From positions 1-64,000 of the forward strand of contig JASAND010012758.1 of assembly GCA_030248195.1 (NCBI GenBank): DNA of 64,000 nt, in the 5' to 3' direction. Both the position numbers and the translations under genes were made by a program. The stretch comes from Trissonchulus latispiculum (lineage: Eukaryota > Nematoda > Enoplea > Enoplida > Ironidae). Shown piece by piece: positions 52,549 through 64,000 of the stretch. How positions within the stretch are numbered: position 1 is the stretch's first letter; each line of letters begins with the position of its first letter. The notes under the pieces were generated by a model. It was not told the origin of the DNA, made no database searches, and was given only the letters and a program-made list of their open reading frames with translations.

Positions 52549-54843
52549 TATAGAGCATTTGAAACTTTTGAAACTTATTGTTCCTTAATCCTGAAATTGG
52601 AAGCATTGGTTTAAAAGTGCTGAAGAACAACCAGCCCCGGATAATTTATCAAATTAGGATTTTGGAAGAAAATTTCGTAAATTTACTTAACGAGGTCTAC
52701 ACCCCTTTCTATGTCTCAATTTGCCTCCGTTTAAGGCCAAGGTTGAGTCCCAAATTAAGTTCCAAAATCTTTTAAACGGAACCTCTTTATCTCACATTTT
52801 CTCGAGCCTGTTCTAATCTGTTCAATTCTGGAACTTAAACCTATTTAGACCAAGACCACGATTTATCCAGCAAATTTGATCTTGTTTAATTCAAACATTT
52901 AGGCGAGTGTAAGCAGGTTACGGTGACCGATTTGTGTGGCACAAAGCTATTCAGTTGGAAGGCGGATCGGTCAACCACGATACGTATACTGGATACGATT
53001 TTGTGTGCCCCAGAATCCGATTTTATCCTTTCTCCCATCTAAATAGTGCATATCTTTCCTTTCCCAAAAACAGGTTTTTCCCGTCTTTTGGGGTCGAATT
53101 TGGACGAAAAAAAGTGAAATTAGGTACTTACCGCTGCCCCCAATTCGACAGTAGCACCTGTCTGTACGGTTTATTATAATTGTGAAATAATTTATAATAT
53201 GTAATTTAAAAATAAAGAGACTCAATTCTCTATCGATCAGAGGCAGTTCCCATCTCTGTAGGTGCTCTCAGTAAAAAATGACAGCCAAAAATGTAAAATT
53301 TTTGTGGACCCAGAACTGGCTTTCTGAAAGCGGCCGGCCCGGCCTGCGATACACTCCGGTCCGCATTGTCGGCTTCTTGGCCGGCGTAGATTGGATTTAA
53401 ATTAAGTGAAACACTAAATAAGTGAATCCAAGTTTAGAAATCATGGACACTCTGAGGACAAACCTGGCAAGAACCAACAGAAATATATTAAGATTTATTA
53501 TTTGTGCATCGGAAACAAAACTCACAAATCCTCTATTAACCTATCAATAAGAATTTTTGCTGGCTAGCTTTGTTGAAATAGTTTTTTCTTTGTGAAACTT
53601 AGAATTTTTATTTTTCATGAGATTCGCTGTTTTGGTAAACTAAATCTTTGTAACATTTAAATTTCATTTTACCTTAATCTTTAACGTTTAACTAATACAA
53701 GAACGGTGACCCAACGTTTGGGAAATGCATGAAGTCATTATGGTGTTAAGTTTTTTCAAAAATCAAGTGAACGAAAACTTTCTGTACAATTTTCAAAAGG
53801 GGGATAATATTAAAGTTAGCAAGTTTTCCATATCAAGGAAACCTACATATTAACTTCTTATTTGTAATCAAAAACGGATTAAGTTGGAGTCAAAATTTCG
53901 CCATTAATTTGCCATATTTCCGGCCTAATAACTAACAAACGTTTCCATTAAATTTACTTTAGGGCCATTTTCACGTTCAATGATAGCCTACCGTAAGACA
54001 CCTAATTTTAAAATTTCAATGGGAGAACATTTAATCCAAAATAATTTATGGAGCTATTTTGAGTAAGGAATAATTGACCCTAAGCCGGTTAGGCCCTACC
54101 TAAGCTTTGCCACAAATAAAGGCTGTTATGAGCAATAAGTATTTAATTGGGTTTTAACAAAAATCTTTCCATTGTTAAATTAGTACACACTAATCCTTGT
54201 ATGCATTTTACAATCTCCCAAATTATTTTAAATCGTTCAAAACGCGCATTACCAACTTTGCGGCTTGTAAAATTCTAGGACGCAAAAATAGGAGGGGACA
54301 CTTGTTAGTAGTTAAATTGAGTTACATCTTAACCATATTTAGGTATAGATATAGATTAAATATTTGGTGTTGAGACATGAATTGAAATAATTTCAATGGA
54401 AAAGGGGTATACGGTAACTCTGCCCCGAATAGTTTTCAGTTGAGAAAACGTCTATAGAAACCTACATGTTTCACAAAATGCTGCTATGTAAGCTATAAAT
54501 TTTAAAATTAAAAGCTTATAAACTTTTTAGTGTGTTCCCCCTCCTAGACAATACAAGATATTCCTGCAAATAGATTTGATTTTTGATTGGTCAAATGTCT
54601 ACCTCAACTGAACGAGTTAGGATTAAGCTAAGACCCGCCCCATTTCTAATCGTCCAATCAAATTACACCTCACTCCTTGCACTAATCATTTTAGCTAATA
54701 CTTAATAGAGCTCCTTTGTTAAGTGCTAAGCAGCCAGTAATAGAGCTGTAGTCATTGGGGACACAATTTAATAATTTTGATCACAATTTCGTATTCCTAT
54801 TTCTTGAAATAATTTTATTAGATTTTTAATTCCTCTCCCAACA
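52549..54843. other. Upstream flank of the homeobox gene
   Basis: No gene recognised. A GC-rich patch (GCGGCCGGCCCGGCC near 53331) resembles words of the 175-748 insertion. The last ~300 bp before the first exon contain TAAT-rich motifs that could bind homeodomain proteins. No core promoter element can be placed with confidence. Confidence 0.35.
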
Positions 54844-54928
54844 ATGTGCGATAAACTGGGAAATTCGGCTGGAACCAGCAGCTTCAGTATGGCCAATATT
54901 TTGGGCACTGGCGATTCCTCACTTGACG
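54844..54928 (+). CDS. hbn: hbn exon 1 (eh1-like motif)
   Basis: Encodes the first 28 residues. The start ATG follows CCAACA. The exon contains FSMANILG, an eh1/octapeptide-type motif known in many Paired-like homeodomain proteins to recruit Groucho-family corepressors. The 5' splice site is GTTAGT at 54929, and the exon ends in phase 1 (GAC G). It joins in frame to exon 2. I chose this ATG because it is the only one upstream of the motif in frame. Confidence 0.7.
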
Positions 54929-55286
54929 GTTAGTTGAGCTTTTTTAACTTAAATCATAAATTTTAATAAATTAATTTAATTAGATAAATTCCGTTTTCAT
55001 TATAGCTAATCAACGACTTGTACCTATGTAAATCTCACATTGTGCACTATTGGATGCTCATTTACAGACTTCACTTCAATTATTTCCATGTTTACTAATA
55101 AATACAAACTAATAACAAACAACAAATTGTTAACATTGTTGTGAATATGGTAGATGCGTGTATTTTACTGATTTCAAATTAAGTAGTAAAGTTTAGACTA
55201 AATGCCGCATATAGGCTGACAGTGCAACTAATTTGTCTTAAACTCATGATAGATGCTTTGTTTAGTTTTAAACTTTTCCATTTCAG

Positions 55287-55415
55287 GTCGAACTCATGAC
55301 AGTTTGAGAGGCCAGATGATGAAACGAATTAAACTGGAGGTGGGCCCGTCCTCAGAGCTCTCTCAGAGCGCTGTTCCCGGTCAGACCCGGGACGACGCCG
55401 ACATGCAAAATATTG
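55287..55415 (+). CDS. hbn: hbn exon 2 (linker)
   Basis: The acceptor TTTCCATTTCAG precedes the exon and the donor GTACGC follows. It encodes 43 residues of Ser/Gln-rich and basic linker (contains MMKRIKLEVGPSSELS; KRIK could serve nuclear import, SUMO-type IKLE is also possible). Phase 1 to phase 1, consistent with exons 1 and 3. Confidence 0.65.
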
Positions 55416-56429
55416 GTACGCCCTAAAAGAGTACATAATACATAAGAGTGTGACACTACATATACGACTTTTCACCAGCAATGAGTGAGTCGATCTTCAG
55501 CCACGTTCCACTGTGTTCAAAGAACGGAGCCGATTCCCTCAGCTTTTCGCGGTTGAGATGGTTCTAAGTTTTTGAGAAAATTGAAGCCTTGTTGACTCGC
55601 ATTTTAATGTGACAGCGTTGGACATAATTCGTTGTATACATTTCTAAAAAATTCTATAATTCAAAAGTCATAAATCTCAATTCTATAAGTCAATTAAAAG
55701 TTATAGTCCACTTTAAGTTTGAATAGCTTGAAAAGTGAACACATACGCATGCAAGTGTTCTGTAATTGAAACCGGATCATAGGAATCTTTCCAGTAATCC
55801 GGGGGAAAGACTTTTCCGTTGATAATTTTCGTTGAGCTTAAACTGGTTATTGTGTGGTCGCACTAAACCAAGATAAGGATGACACTCTATAACACATTAC
55901 ACTCAGATTATGGCAGGCTAAAAAGAATAATTGGTAAAACTTTTTGCTGTTGAACTGAAAATGCTGAAGTAACTTTCCCTGCAATTTACTATCCTTTCGC
56001 CTGAATTATATCTATAAATAACGATTTAACCAAAATTCTAAGGTTATATACAACAGAAATTTGTCGAAGCGTCGGAGCGTTTATCTGAAAATGAATTTTT
56101 CGGGTATTAGATGCTGAGGTGGCAATTTCATTTCTTACATTTGCTTCAAGCTCAATTACAGAGTGATGTCAGAGCGAAATACATGATTCGTCCAGTTTTA
56201 ATTTTTGAACAGGCACAAAACCAGAAATCTCAAAAGTTGTGGAAACAATTAAAAACTTGGACGTGGCCAGATGTGTCCCCTCAAACCAGTGAAATGCTGG
56301 AAAAGGTGATTTGAACGAGTTAGATGGCTTGGGTCCAGCATTACTGTAGTCATCAAGTTGTAGCGAAAAACTCCCTCATGATCTGACAATTTTAGGTCTC
56401 CTGCTATCAATGTTATCAACGCTTAAGCC

Positions 56430-57264
56430 CTGGGGCCCGTTGCATAAAAATGATAAGTAATAAGTTCATAAGTTCATAAGTTCATAAGTTAATATGTCAT
56501 ATACAATAAGTGGAGGTGTTGCATAAAATTTTATTGTAATAAGCGATTATTTCATAAGCAATTTCAATTATAATAAGTGAAAAGTCATAAGTTCCACTGA
56601 AAATACTGGCTACTTATTACAATATGTTTCAGTTCTATGAAGAACAATGCAGTTAGTTTCGGAGCAGTAAAATGGAAAAGTTTCACAAACAAAAACTTTA
56701 GGACTCAAAATTGTGGTTATTAATGTAATTGTGTAAATTGCGTAGGCAATGTAATGACGGATCATTTACTTTTTCGGTTTCGCATTTGCAGAATTTTCTT
56801 TACGCAGTAACGGAACGTGGAATCTGCTTCGTTGATATTACACTATAGCTAACAATTCCGTCTTGGCACTTCAAATACAATTTTACGCTACTAATTAAGC
56901 AGAATAAACTGTAAATCTTGAAAGGTGATCACTTTGAGCATTTCTACCGATATTGCAACCTTTCAGAAAAGTCTAAATTTCAGTTTTCTGCCCATTTCTT
57001 GTTACAAAACTAATACAATAAAACTGGAAATTTTATTGCAAATTCGCTTATTTTAATAAGCGCTTTCTCATAAGTTAATAGTTATCGCAAACTTTTATGC
57101 AACGCTCGCTTATGAAATTTACTTATTTTAATTCAAAAATCGCTTATTTTAATAAGTCGCTTATGACTTATTAGATTATGACTTTTATGCAACGCAAATT
57201 CGCTAATTGTATATGACTTATTGGACTTATTAACTTATTGTAATTTTTATGCAACGGGACCCAG
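56430..57264. mobile_element. MITE in hbn intron 2
   Basis: Terminal inverted repeats CTGGGGCCCGTTGCATAAAA / TTTTATGCAACGGGACCCAG with one mismatch. The subterminal regions are full of TAAGTTCATAAGTT and its complement. Noncoding. The termini resemble those of the MITE at 5151-5686 in design. Confidence 0.85.
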
Positions 57265-57339
57265 ATCAAGTCGTAATTTAAACTTCACTTTGAATTTGAT
57301 TTAATTTGACTTAGCTATTAGCCCAACCTCTCTTGTTAG

Positions 57340-57361
57340 CACTAAGGCTTTTGCCTTAGTG
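57340..57361 (+). other. Perfect 9-bp hairpin in hbn intron 2
   Basis: CACTAAGGC and GCCTTAGTG are exact complements around TTTT. GTTAGCACT recurs near 57475 next to a GGTTA/TAACC hairpin. Function unknown. Confidence 0.6.
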
Positions 57362-57801
57362 ACTGCAGGCAGGCGTTTTTCATTATTTCTCTATGATTAA
57401 TGCCCTGTATCATTCGTGAATCCGCCTGCTGGCCGCGTTTACCAAAAGGTTTTGATAAAAATTTGATTAATCTGGTTAGCACTGGATAACCCTGCCTAGG
57501 CGCTGCTGGGATTGATTACAGCACCACTTAGGAGCATAAACCTTCCAGCATCCTTTCGTCCAACATGTTGTCCAACGAAACAAAATCAATCTCAAAAATA
57601 TTTCTGGACTTGTCTATTCCATTTTACAATAAAAGTAAAATTAACCCATGCTATAGGAAACCGAAATCATGTGCAGTCTCAGACTGGCGTAGCTCAAATT
57701 TTTTGGAATCCAATTCATCTCTGGACTCGCTTTCTAAAACAGAGTTCTCTTGATAGATTAAAAGAGAAGTTTGTCTTTGAGTTATAATTGTTTTGTTTTA
57801 G

Positions 57802-57980
57802 ATACCAGCGGGGATATCAGTGATGAGGATAAACCGCGGAAGATTCGCCGCAGCCGGACCACGTTCACCACCTACCAACTGCACCAGCTGGAACGGGCCT
57901 TCGAGAAGACCCAGTATCCGGACGTCTTCACCCGGGAGGAACTCGCCTGCCGACTCGATCTCAGCGAAGCCAGAGTACAG
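57802..57980 (+). CDS. hbn: hbn exon 3 (homeodomain residues 1-46)
   Basis: The acceptor TTGTTTTAG and the donor CAG|GTAGGC are good. The exon encodes [15 protein letters not shown] then homeodomain positions 1-46 ([20 protein letters not shown]... ending LDLSEARVQ). F8 and L16 are in place. The [15 protein letters not shown] and LDLSEARVQ signature with [20 protein letters not shown] matches what I know of homeobrain better than Arx, Rx or Alx. The intron at codon 46/47 is the classic Paired-class position. The family acts as sequence-specific transcription factors in anterior neural development. Residue C37 (usually M or L) is slightly unusual. Confidence 0.85.
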
Positions 57981-58566
57981 GTAGGCCGCGGGCGAATCTT
58001 ACCGTCGATGCAATCGGAAATTTCAGTGAATGATAAAATGTGTTGGGATAAAAATTTTCCTCTCGTGAACTCTTAGGACCGATATGGGTCTTCCAAAGAA
58101 TGGCTGTCCTTTAAACAACATTTGGGATAAACATTTTGGTAGATAATTCCAAATCGGAGGAATTGGGAAGTTGGAAAACCAATGACAGCACTTTGTCAAG
58201 GAATTTGGTTGTCCTAAGCAAAAGGTTATTTTGGTATTTTCTACTGCTTACTCCCGGCGACTGGAACCACATCAAAGGCTTACATAACTGTAAATAGTCT
58301 TTCACATCAGATCTACTTCAGACAACGTGGGGGGTTGTTTATTCCGTTGTCTTTGCAGTACTGAAAATTACAAACAGAAATCTATATTTGTAATAAAATT
58401 TCTTGGATTGTGGCGATAAAAATTTCTGAATTCCGATACGGATACATACGCTAGGAACATCTTGGGTCCTCCAAGGAATATGTAGAACTTTAATTAATTT
58501 ATAGGCTTTAAAACGAAAATTTGGACATCACCAAGTATCCAAAAAATGCTGCAGCTATTGTTGCCC

Positions 58567-59420
58567 TGAGCACTCTTAAAAAGACTCCTGCAATTCATCC
58601 TGAAATACAGGAATTCTTGTTATTGGAATTCCTGTATTTTCCACAAAAGTAAATTTTGTGTTTTTTACCGGCCTCTCGAATAGTAAAAATTACAGGAATT
58701 TCCTGTAGAAAATAAAGCAAACTTGAGTTTTTACTACTAGAGCTTCGTGTAGAAAATACTAAAGAAACCTGTAGTTTTGTTCGACATTTTTGACAATCCT
58801 AAATCGAATACCAAACCTGTAGTTTGTACAGGACAAAGCCATTTTAGTGGAGGGACCTGTTATTTCAAAATGAGGGGGCAGGTGCGGGGGCGGCCGCTCC
58901 CAAAATATTTCCGGCAGGGAGCGGCCGTTACAAAAAATTCACCCACGGGGTCAAGCGACGATTTCTTTGTTAGTGAGTTAAGAGACACAAAATCGCAGGA
59001 ATTGGTTCCTTCAAATGTGAGCGACTCAGGTGTAAGCACGTTGTTTGTTGCTCTGCGAAGCTTTAAGACAGAAAAGGTTGAAAGACTGTTGAAAGACTGA
59101 AAATTTGAAAATATTCAAAAACTTCAGTCTTCAAAAATTATGATCACTGTAGCCCGTATATACTAAGTGTGCCTTATTAGCGCACCGAGTACTTTCCTGT
59201 AGAGTAAACCTGTAAACCAGTGAAAACTACAGGTTTCACTTGTATTGAATACTGGTCTAACTTGTAACCAATTCTGCCAAGGTATGTCCGGTAAAAACTA
59301 CTACGACGTCCTGTAAAAATTACAAGACTTAACCTCTATTTTCTACAAAAGCCTTTCTATATTTATCTTCTACAAAAGTGGTTCCTGTAGTTTCTACTGG
59401 AACATTTCTAAGAGTGAGCT
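58567..59420. mobile_element. MITE in hbn intron 3
   Basis: The ends TGAGCACTCTTA and (reverse complement) AGCTCACTCTTA are imperfect inverted repeats. The interior is rich in CCTGTAGTTT / AAACTACAGG words in both orientations. A 107-codon frame inside (58777-59100) has no recognisable domain. Confidence 0.65.
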
Positions 59421-62267
59421 AAAAAATCAGAGGCTTCAAGAATTAAACATTAAAAACTGGCAAAATTAGAAACTTAATTTATTGTTAATCAAATCTTGAA
59501 AAATTTTTTGAGCCTCGAATGTTTTATCGGATCCGAAGTAAAAACTGAGTGCTACCATTCAGAAAATTTATAACATGAAAATCTAACAACAACACCCAGA
59601 TTACTCTGAGTTAATAATTTAGCTGAATTTTAATAAAACTAAGCATTATATGTAGTAATCCGGAGGCTCTAATTACGTAACAATTTAATAAGTACGTATG
59701 ATATTATAATAAGTACGTAAAGTCTGCATCCTAAACAATATATACGTATTTACTGGAACTTTTGTAGGAAATTCTTCCACTAATTCTTCCTTAATCTCAT
59801 CTAGTTCTTTGCCACATATTCTCCTTCCACTCGGTTTAGTTCCACTTAGGAAACAAGGCGTCTCAGGTCTGCGCTCTACCTTTGAGTTTAGGTACGTATC
59901 AGTATCGGTTGAAAACCCCACAAAAATAGGGGTCTGACTATAATTATTATTGAATTTCAGTTGTTTTGAATGACACACAATATGAAAATGTGAACAGCTT
60001 AACGGGCTTCAACCATGGAAAATTAGTTGTAATTAAAGGAACCTTTAGGAAAAGCTCCCCTATTGGGTTGATAAATTAGATTTTGTCAGATATGGAGAGC
60101 AATTTCAGATCTATACCCCCCTGACCCCCGGATTTGGAGCGATCTAATTGCTCTTTAGAATCTGTCAAATCTTAGCGTGGAATTAATTTCGTCTCAGATT
60201 TGCACAGAAAATTGGACCTAATATAAATAGTGAAACTTTGATGCAATTTTCTCAGGGTCCCCCCTTTCCCCAGTTTTCACAAAAGAGGAAATTAAGTATA
60301 AGCGACACGCAACGGAAACTTTTCCCCCCTTCAAAGACTTAATTTTGATAACTGGTGAACCTGGGGCAGCTTTATTGAAAAATTAATTCTAGAAAATTGG
60401 CCTTCGCTCCTAAAGAGGGCCTAAAGTGTGCGGGCGCGCTGGGCTTGAAAAGATTTACTGGTTGGTTAACACAAACCTAAATCAATTAGAGAAGTCCCCC
60501 GATTTTAATTTTGGGGGCGCCTCAGGGGGTACTTGGGGGACTGCTTCCCCTTTCTCCTTAAACTTTGCCCCCTTAAGCCCTCGTAAACAAATTAGAATCT
60601 TTAAATTGAAGGTTTAGCTTAAAACTAAATCAGGCCATTTAAGCGGTTCAAGATTTGATACAAAGGAGCTCATATCAGACACATTATTGACACGCGTTTC
60701 TAGTAGCAAATTTGGTGAGCCCCCAGAGATACGTAATTACATTTTAGACTTAAATAATTGTGAGGGCAGCCTCATTAAGAAATAAATTGAGATGAATGCT
60801 CAGAATCTTAGATAATCTGAAATGAACATTTAGATATAAATGATGAGACAAACAGTTTGTTGTCGTTACCAGGTAACAGGCTCAATTCTATTGATTATTC
60901 GGATTCCCAATTATGTATTCTTACCTGTAGGAATGAAAATAATCAATCAATAAAAAATTAGAAAATAAGATTAAAGATTAATGTTTTTAACTGCACATAT
61001 TCTTAAGATTAAAGAGATAGCTAGGGACGGCAGTGACAATTTTACAGTTTTACAAACGGTGTATTCTCGACCCAAGATTCTTAATTTTTCTGATATGTTG
61101 ACCAAATCCTTACGTATCTATTTGAAATGTAGAAATGAACAAGAATATGAACCCTCTTTTTAAAGTCCTGTTTTCTTTGCAAATTCCATAATATTCTATT
61201 TCTGATTGTTCCAAATATTGGCATAAACTAAAACAGACTATTATACACTCTTTGTATGCCTGGTTCTCTAAAATCAAAGCATTTTATAGGCTCCCTTCTT
61301 TAGAGCCAATATTAAGCAATGGTACATTTATTATAAGTTATTGCTGGTAATTTTCTCCAATACATTCAAATTGCTATAATACCACATAATGGCAATTTGA
61401 CAAAGAACTCCTTTTAGCACTAGGAAAATTTGATTAATGCCGTAATTAGACGGTATATCTCAATAATTTTCCTGACTTAAAGTGCACGCAAAGCCCTGTA
61501 GACACTTATTTACTTTCTATATATCTGCTGGCTACTTTAACCAAAATTAGACTTCCAGCTCAATTAGGACCCGAACGGGGGAAATCAAATTTTGGTTGAA
61601 ATCCTTTTATTCACGAAAACTATAAATCAGCAAGTATTTATGCGTAGCTACCTGTAGGCATTAAGTAACTGATAGCTAAGTCTTACGCTAATGGCAATTA
61701 ATGCACATTGCCTAGTAGATCTTTATGAGTTTTAAGTCACTACTATACGACGGCAGTTAAAAACTTGAAATACTCATAATTGACCGTTAAGTAGTCTGGG
61801 CTAAGCCAGTGGTAGCTAAGATGTCTGGAAGAAGGAGACTAAACCAGAGCTTTGTAAATATAGTGTAATGTATTCTGTAGCTAGTGTAGTGTAGAGTCTA
61901 CCGTACCTCATTTCTTGGAGGAGAAACTTATGAGAGCGACACACTTATCAACAAACCAGACCTCATGCCCCTTCCCCAAGAAGGTTTTATTATCCAAAGC
62001 TTTTCAAGAATTGAGCAACATATGGGCACAGGACATCTTAATTTTGAGCCCAGCCGTTAAGGTTATCTCTGCCAACTCTCTCATCACCTGCAGGTTAAAA
62101 CCTCTGTAAAACTGATGTTAGTTTGAAGGCATGGTAGGATCACAGTTGAGTGCGTACCTATCTAGTCCACAAAAGCTGGTAAATGGAAGCGCTCGTGGTT
62201 GACATAAGATGTGTGGTGTGTCATTTGCGTTGCTTTTCATTGTCTGTGAGTTTCGTTCTTGTTTCAG
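59421..62267 (+). other. Rest of hbn intron 3
   Basis: AT-rich and noncoding as far as I can see. Short frames (for example 59685-59978 minus, 60426-60617 plus) lack domains. No RNA gene recognised. Confidence 0.45.
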
Positions 62268-62878
62268 GTCTGGTTCCAGAACTGTCGGGCCAAGTGGCGG
62301 AAGCGAGAGAAGGCCCTGGGTCACGACAGTCCCTCCTAGCTCCCACCAGGGGCCGTGGACCACGGACTGGCGGGTAATCCCTATAATCCGGCGGATCTGG
62401 TGGGATTTGCCACAGCCAATCCCTGCCTGTCCGCCCTGGGTGGGATACCCACAGTGGACGGACTATATGGGCACCCGCAGCAGGGATCCCACCCGCACTT
62501 CATCCCCTATTCTATCTGAATCAGAGTTGGGCCAAATCCCATCTCCTCCACAATTCCAGTCTGCTGGGCTGCCTGCCCGGATCCCTGGGACCCGGGGCCT
62601 TGGGGAGCTATTCCGCGGCCCTGTCCAGTGCAGCTGCCATGCCCACGCTCCAGCTGCACGCTGCAACGCTGGCAGCGTCCAAATCTGGCACGCCACCAAC
62701 CAGTGACAGCAGCCCGGCCCTCCAGCCCGTCTCAACGGCTGAGGAAGGCAAGATGAGCATCGACCTGCTGCGACTAAAGGCGAGAGAGCACGCCTCCACG
62801 GCGAGTGAGGAGGACAAGTCTGAGTCACTCTCAGAGGTCGACGTTCCGCCAAAGTGCAAGTCCGTTGACTGTAACTGA
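62268..62878 (+). CDS. hbn: hbn exon 4 (end of homeodomain, OAR motif) with in-frame stop and frameshift
   Basis: The acceptor TCTTGTTTCAG joins in phase 0 to exon 3 and starts VWFQNCRAKWRKREKA. Q50 and N51 are present, but position 52 is Cys (TGT at 62283-62285), where Arg is nearly universal. A TAG at 62337-62339 falls 23 residues into the exon, yet the same frame stays coding-like (GNPYNPADLVGFATANPCLS). After a TGA at 62517 the coding signal continues in another frame (QSWAKSHLLHNSSLLG) and ends with the OAR-type motif MSIDLLRLKAREHAS and a stop at 62876-62878. An indel near 62505-62520 would explain the shift. The presence of OAR shows that the original protein ran to this point. Assembly error, allelic damage or a true pseudogene are all possible. 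Confidence 0.75.
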
Positions 62879-63380
62879 AGACTGTAATGCTGTAAAGAGT
62901 ACATAAATAGATAGAGAGTGTGGCGCGGTGTAAAGTCCAAGAAAAACTGCTCTGCCTATATAGAGTGAAAATTTTAATGAATGTTTTTTCGCAACCATGT
63001 GCATATGATAAAAGCTTAGTAAACCAATTACTGGTTAGCAGCCAATGAGTCATATTAATCAGTTGGCTGTTTCTCATTGACCTCGCATTTACGTTCTCCC
63101 ATCAAAATGTAGTAGTATTTGTCCTTTTTTCCAGCAAACACCTATAAAAAAGCACACATTATTGCCACTTGTAGAGTCCGTAACAGCATGATAAACCATT
63201 TTATGTGATATTTATTTGCTTAGTTATTAACGGTGATTTGTATTGCGTTATTATGCTTTGTTGTGCTTGTATAGTTGTGTCACTGTTACGTTTGCAACAG
63301 TACTTGCGTGTAAGCACAAGTTTTGAAACATCAGTCCAAGTTTTAGCTTACCCAGTAGTTTACTTTTGGGTTGGTGTAAT
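62879..63380 (+). other. 3' flank of hbn
   Basis: AT-rich. No canonical AATAAA close to the stop, though ACATAAATAG at about 62900 is a variant. No other gene. Confidence 0.4.
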
Positions 63381-63500
63381 GTACAGAGAGCACCAATGAT
63401 ATAGAAGTTATGTGCTTTTCTCTTCTGGCCCCGTGCTGTAGTGCTTGCGCACCTAACTGCAGTCCGGGAGGTACCTGGTTCGATTCCCGGCGGTGCCAAA
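63381..63500 (+). mobile_element. tRNA-derived SINE copy 2
   Basis: Shares its leader GTACAGAGAGCACCAATGAT with copy 1 at 27576. The tRNA-like body 63427-63497 is 71 nt, with GGCCCCG/CGGTGCC acceptor-like ends (one mispair) and the B box GGTTCGATTCC. More complete than copy 1. Confidence 0.7.
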
Positions 63501-64000
63501 TTTTTACAATGGGATAGGATCCACAGGAGCAAAGATTCAATACTGGTGCGACAACAATTGTTATGTTTATAACTCGAGTTTGTGGAATTGGCCTTCTGCA
63601 ATTGAAAATATCCGAGCGTTGCGGACACGTGACTGGTGTTACACAGATTACATGTCGTATATGTCTTGTCTGTTTGATATGATGTGATAAGTATATGTCT
63701 ATTTATAAAATTAAATACACGAGTTTTTGCCTTGTTGTATAGTTAGAGTAGAGCCAATCGAACTCACAACGGGTGTATGTAGTTTCCTTGGTTCCGGTCC
63801 TATTTTCAGACGAATACTTGGAATGTGAATCTGAAGACTATTTTTAGAGTAATATTTTCGTTCGTTAGCTCAGAAACCTGCTACAGTACACTTATACAGT
63901 TACATGCCCTTACTGTGCACAGAAGTTGGGTCAGAACTACTTGAACATGTTCATGAACAAAGGGCATTTCCTACAAATGTTGTCTAGTGGGGGATGCCCG
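63501..64000. other. Right edge, nothing recognised
   Basis: AT-rich sequence with short frames only. No domain, RNA or repeat recognised. Confidence 0.4.

Noticed and set aside
62209..62706. 165-codon frame overlapping hbn exon 4
   Set aside because: It is in the wrong frame relative to the homeodomain and simply uses GC-rich coding DNA.

Overview
This window looks like nuclear DNA from an invertebrate animal. It is AT-rich and packed with transposable elements. The phylum cannot be fixed from the sequence. The evidence for an animal is a multi-exon, GT-AG spliced Paired-like homeobox gene near the right end. It has an eh1-like motif, a Q50 homeodomain split at codon 46/47 and a C-terminal OAR motif. 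I read it as homeobrain (hbn), a gene that to my knowledge vertebrates lack. A copia element with a Drosophila-type initiator-tRNA(Met) internal primer site, and tRNA-derived SINEs, fit the same picture.

Layout. (1) 0-7 kb: a large fold-back element with ~1.2 kb near-identical inverted arms, holding smaller MITEs. (2) 7-13.6 kb: a satellite of about 20 units of ~180 bp. Each unit carries a 13-bp hairpin, and the units are interleaved with three ~0.9 kb modules. (3) 13.7-15.4 kb: duplicated AT-rich sequence whose hairpins share the satellite's loop. (4) 15.6-20.7 kb: a 1262-codon open frame encoding an aspartic protease, a Gypsy-type integrase and an OTU cysteine protease, with no reverse transcriptase. 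G/T homopolymer tracts lie on both sides of it. (5) 20.7-22.1 kb: broken coding-like pieces. (6) 23.2-26 kb: a striking hairpin array. Its first part is phased at ~190 bp and has a conserved apex (AGC-TCG-GCT) on stems whose two sides change together. (7) 27-30 kb: SINE copies, a (TA)n tract and a frameshifted minus-strand gene. (8) 30-40.3 kb: the 5' part of a Gypsy-like element whose gag segment lies in the arms of a ~7.5 kb inverted repeat around a small zinc-finger gene. (9) 40.9-45.2 kb: a structurally complete copia element with near-identical 152-bp LTRs but three in-frame UAG codons. (10) 45.5-51.2 kb: three non-autonomous elements with terminal inverted repeats, one an hAT-type with a perfect 8-bp target duplication. 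(11) 54.8-62.9 kb: the four-exon hbn gene, with MITEs in two introns.

No operon-like cooperation is expected. The most unusual content is the hairpin-rich DNA flanking the protease-integrase-OTU frame. Stem pairing is kept while stem sequence changes, which suggests a structured RNA or single-stranded DNA signal. The OTU frame has lost two of three integrase catalytic residues while its protease and OTU active sites look intact. The hbn gene as assembled carries a cysteine at homeodomain position 52, an in-frame stop and a frameshift, so it is either damaged or contains assembly errors.
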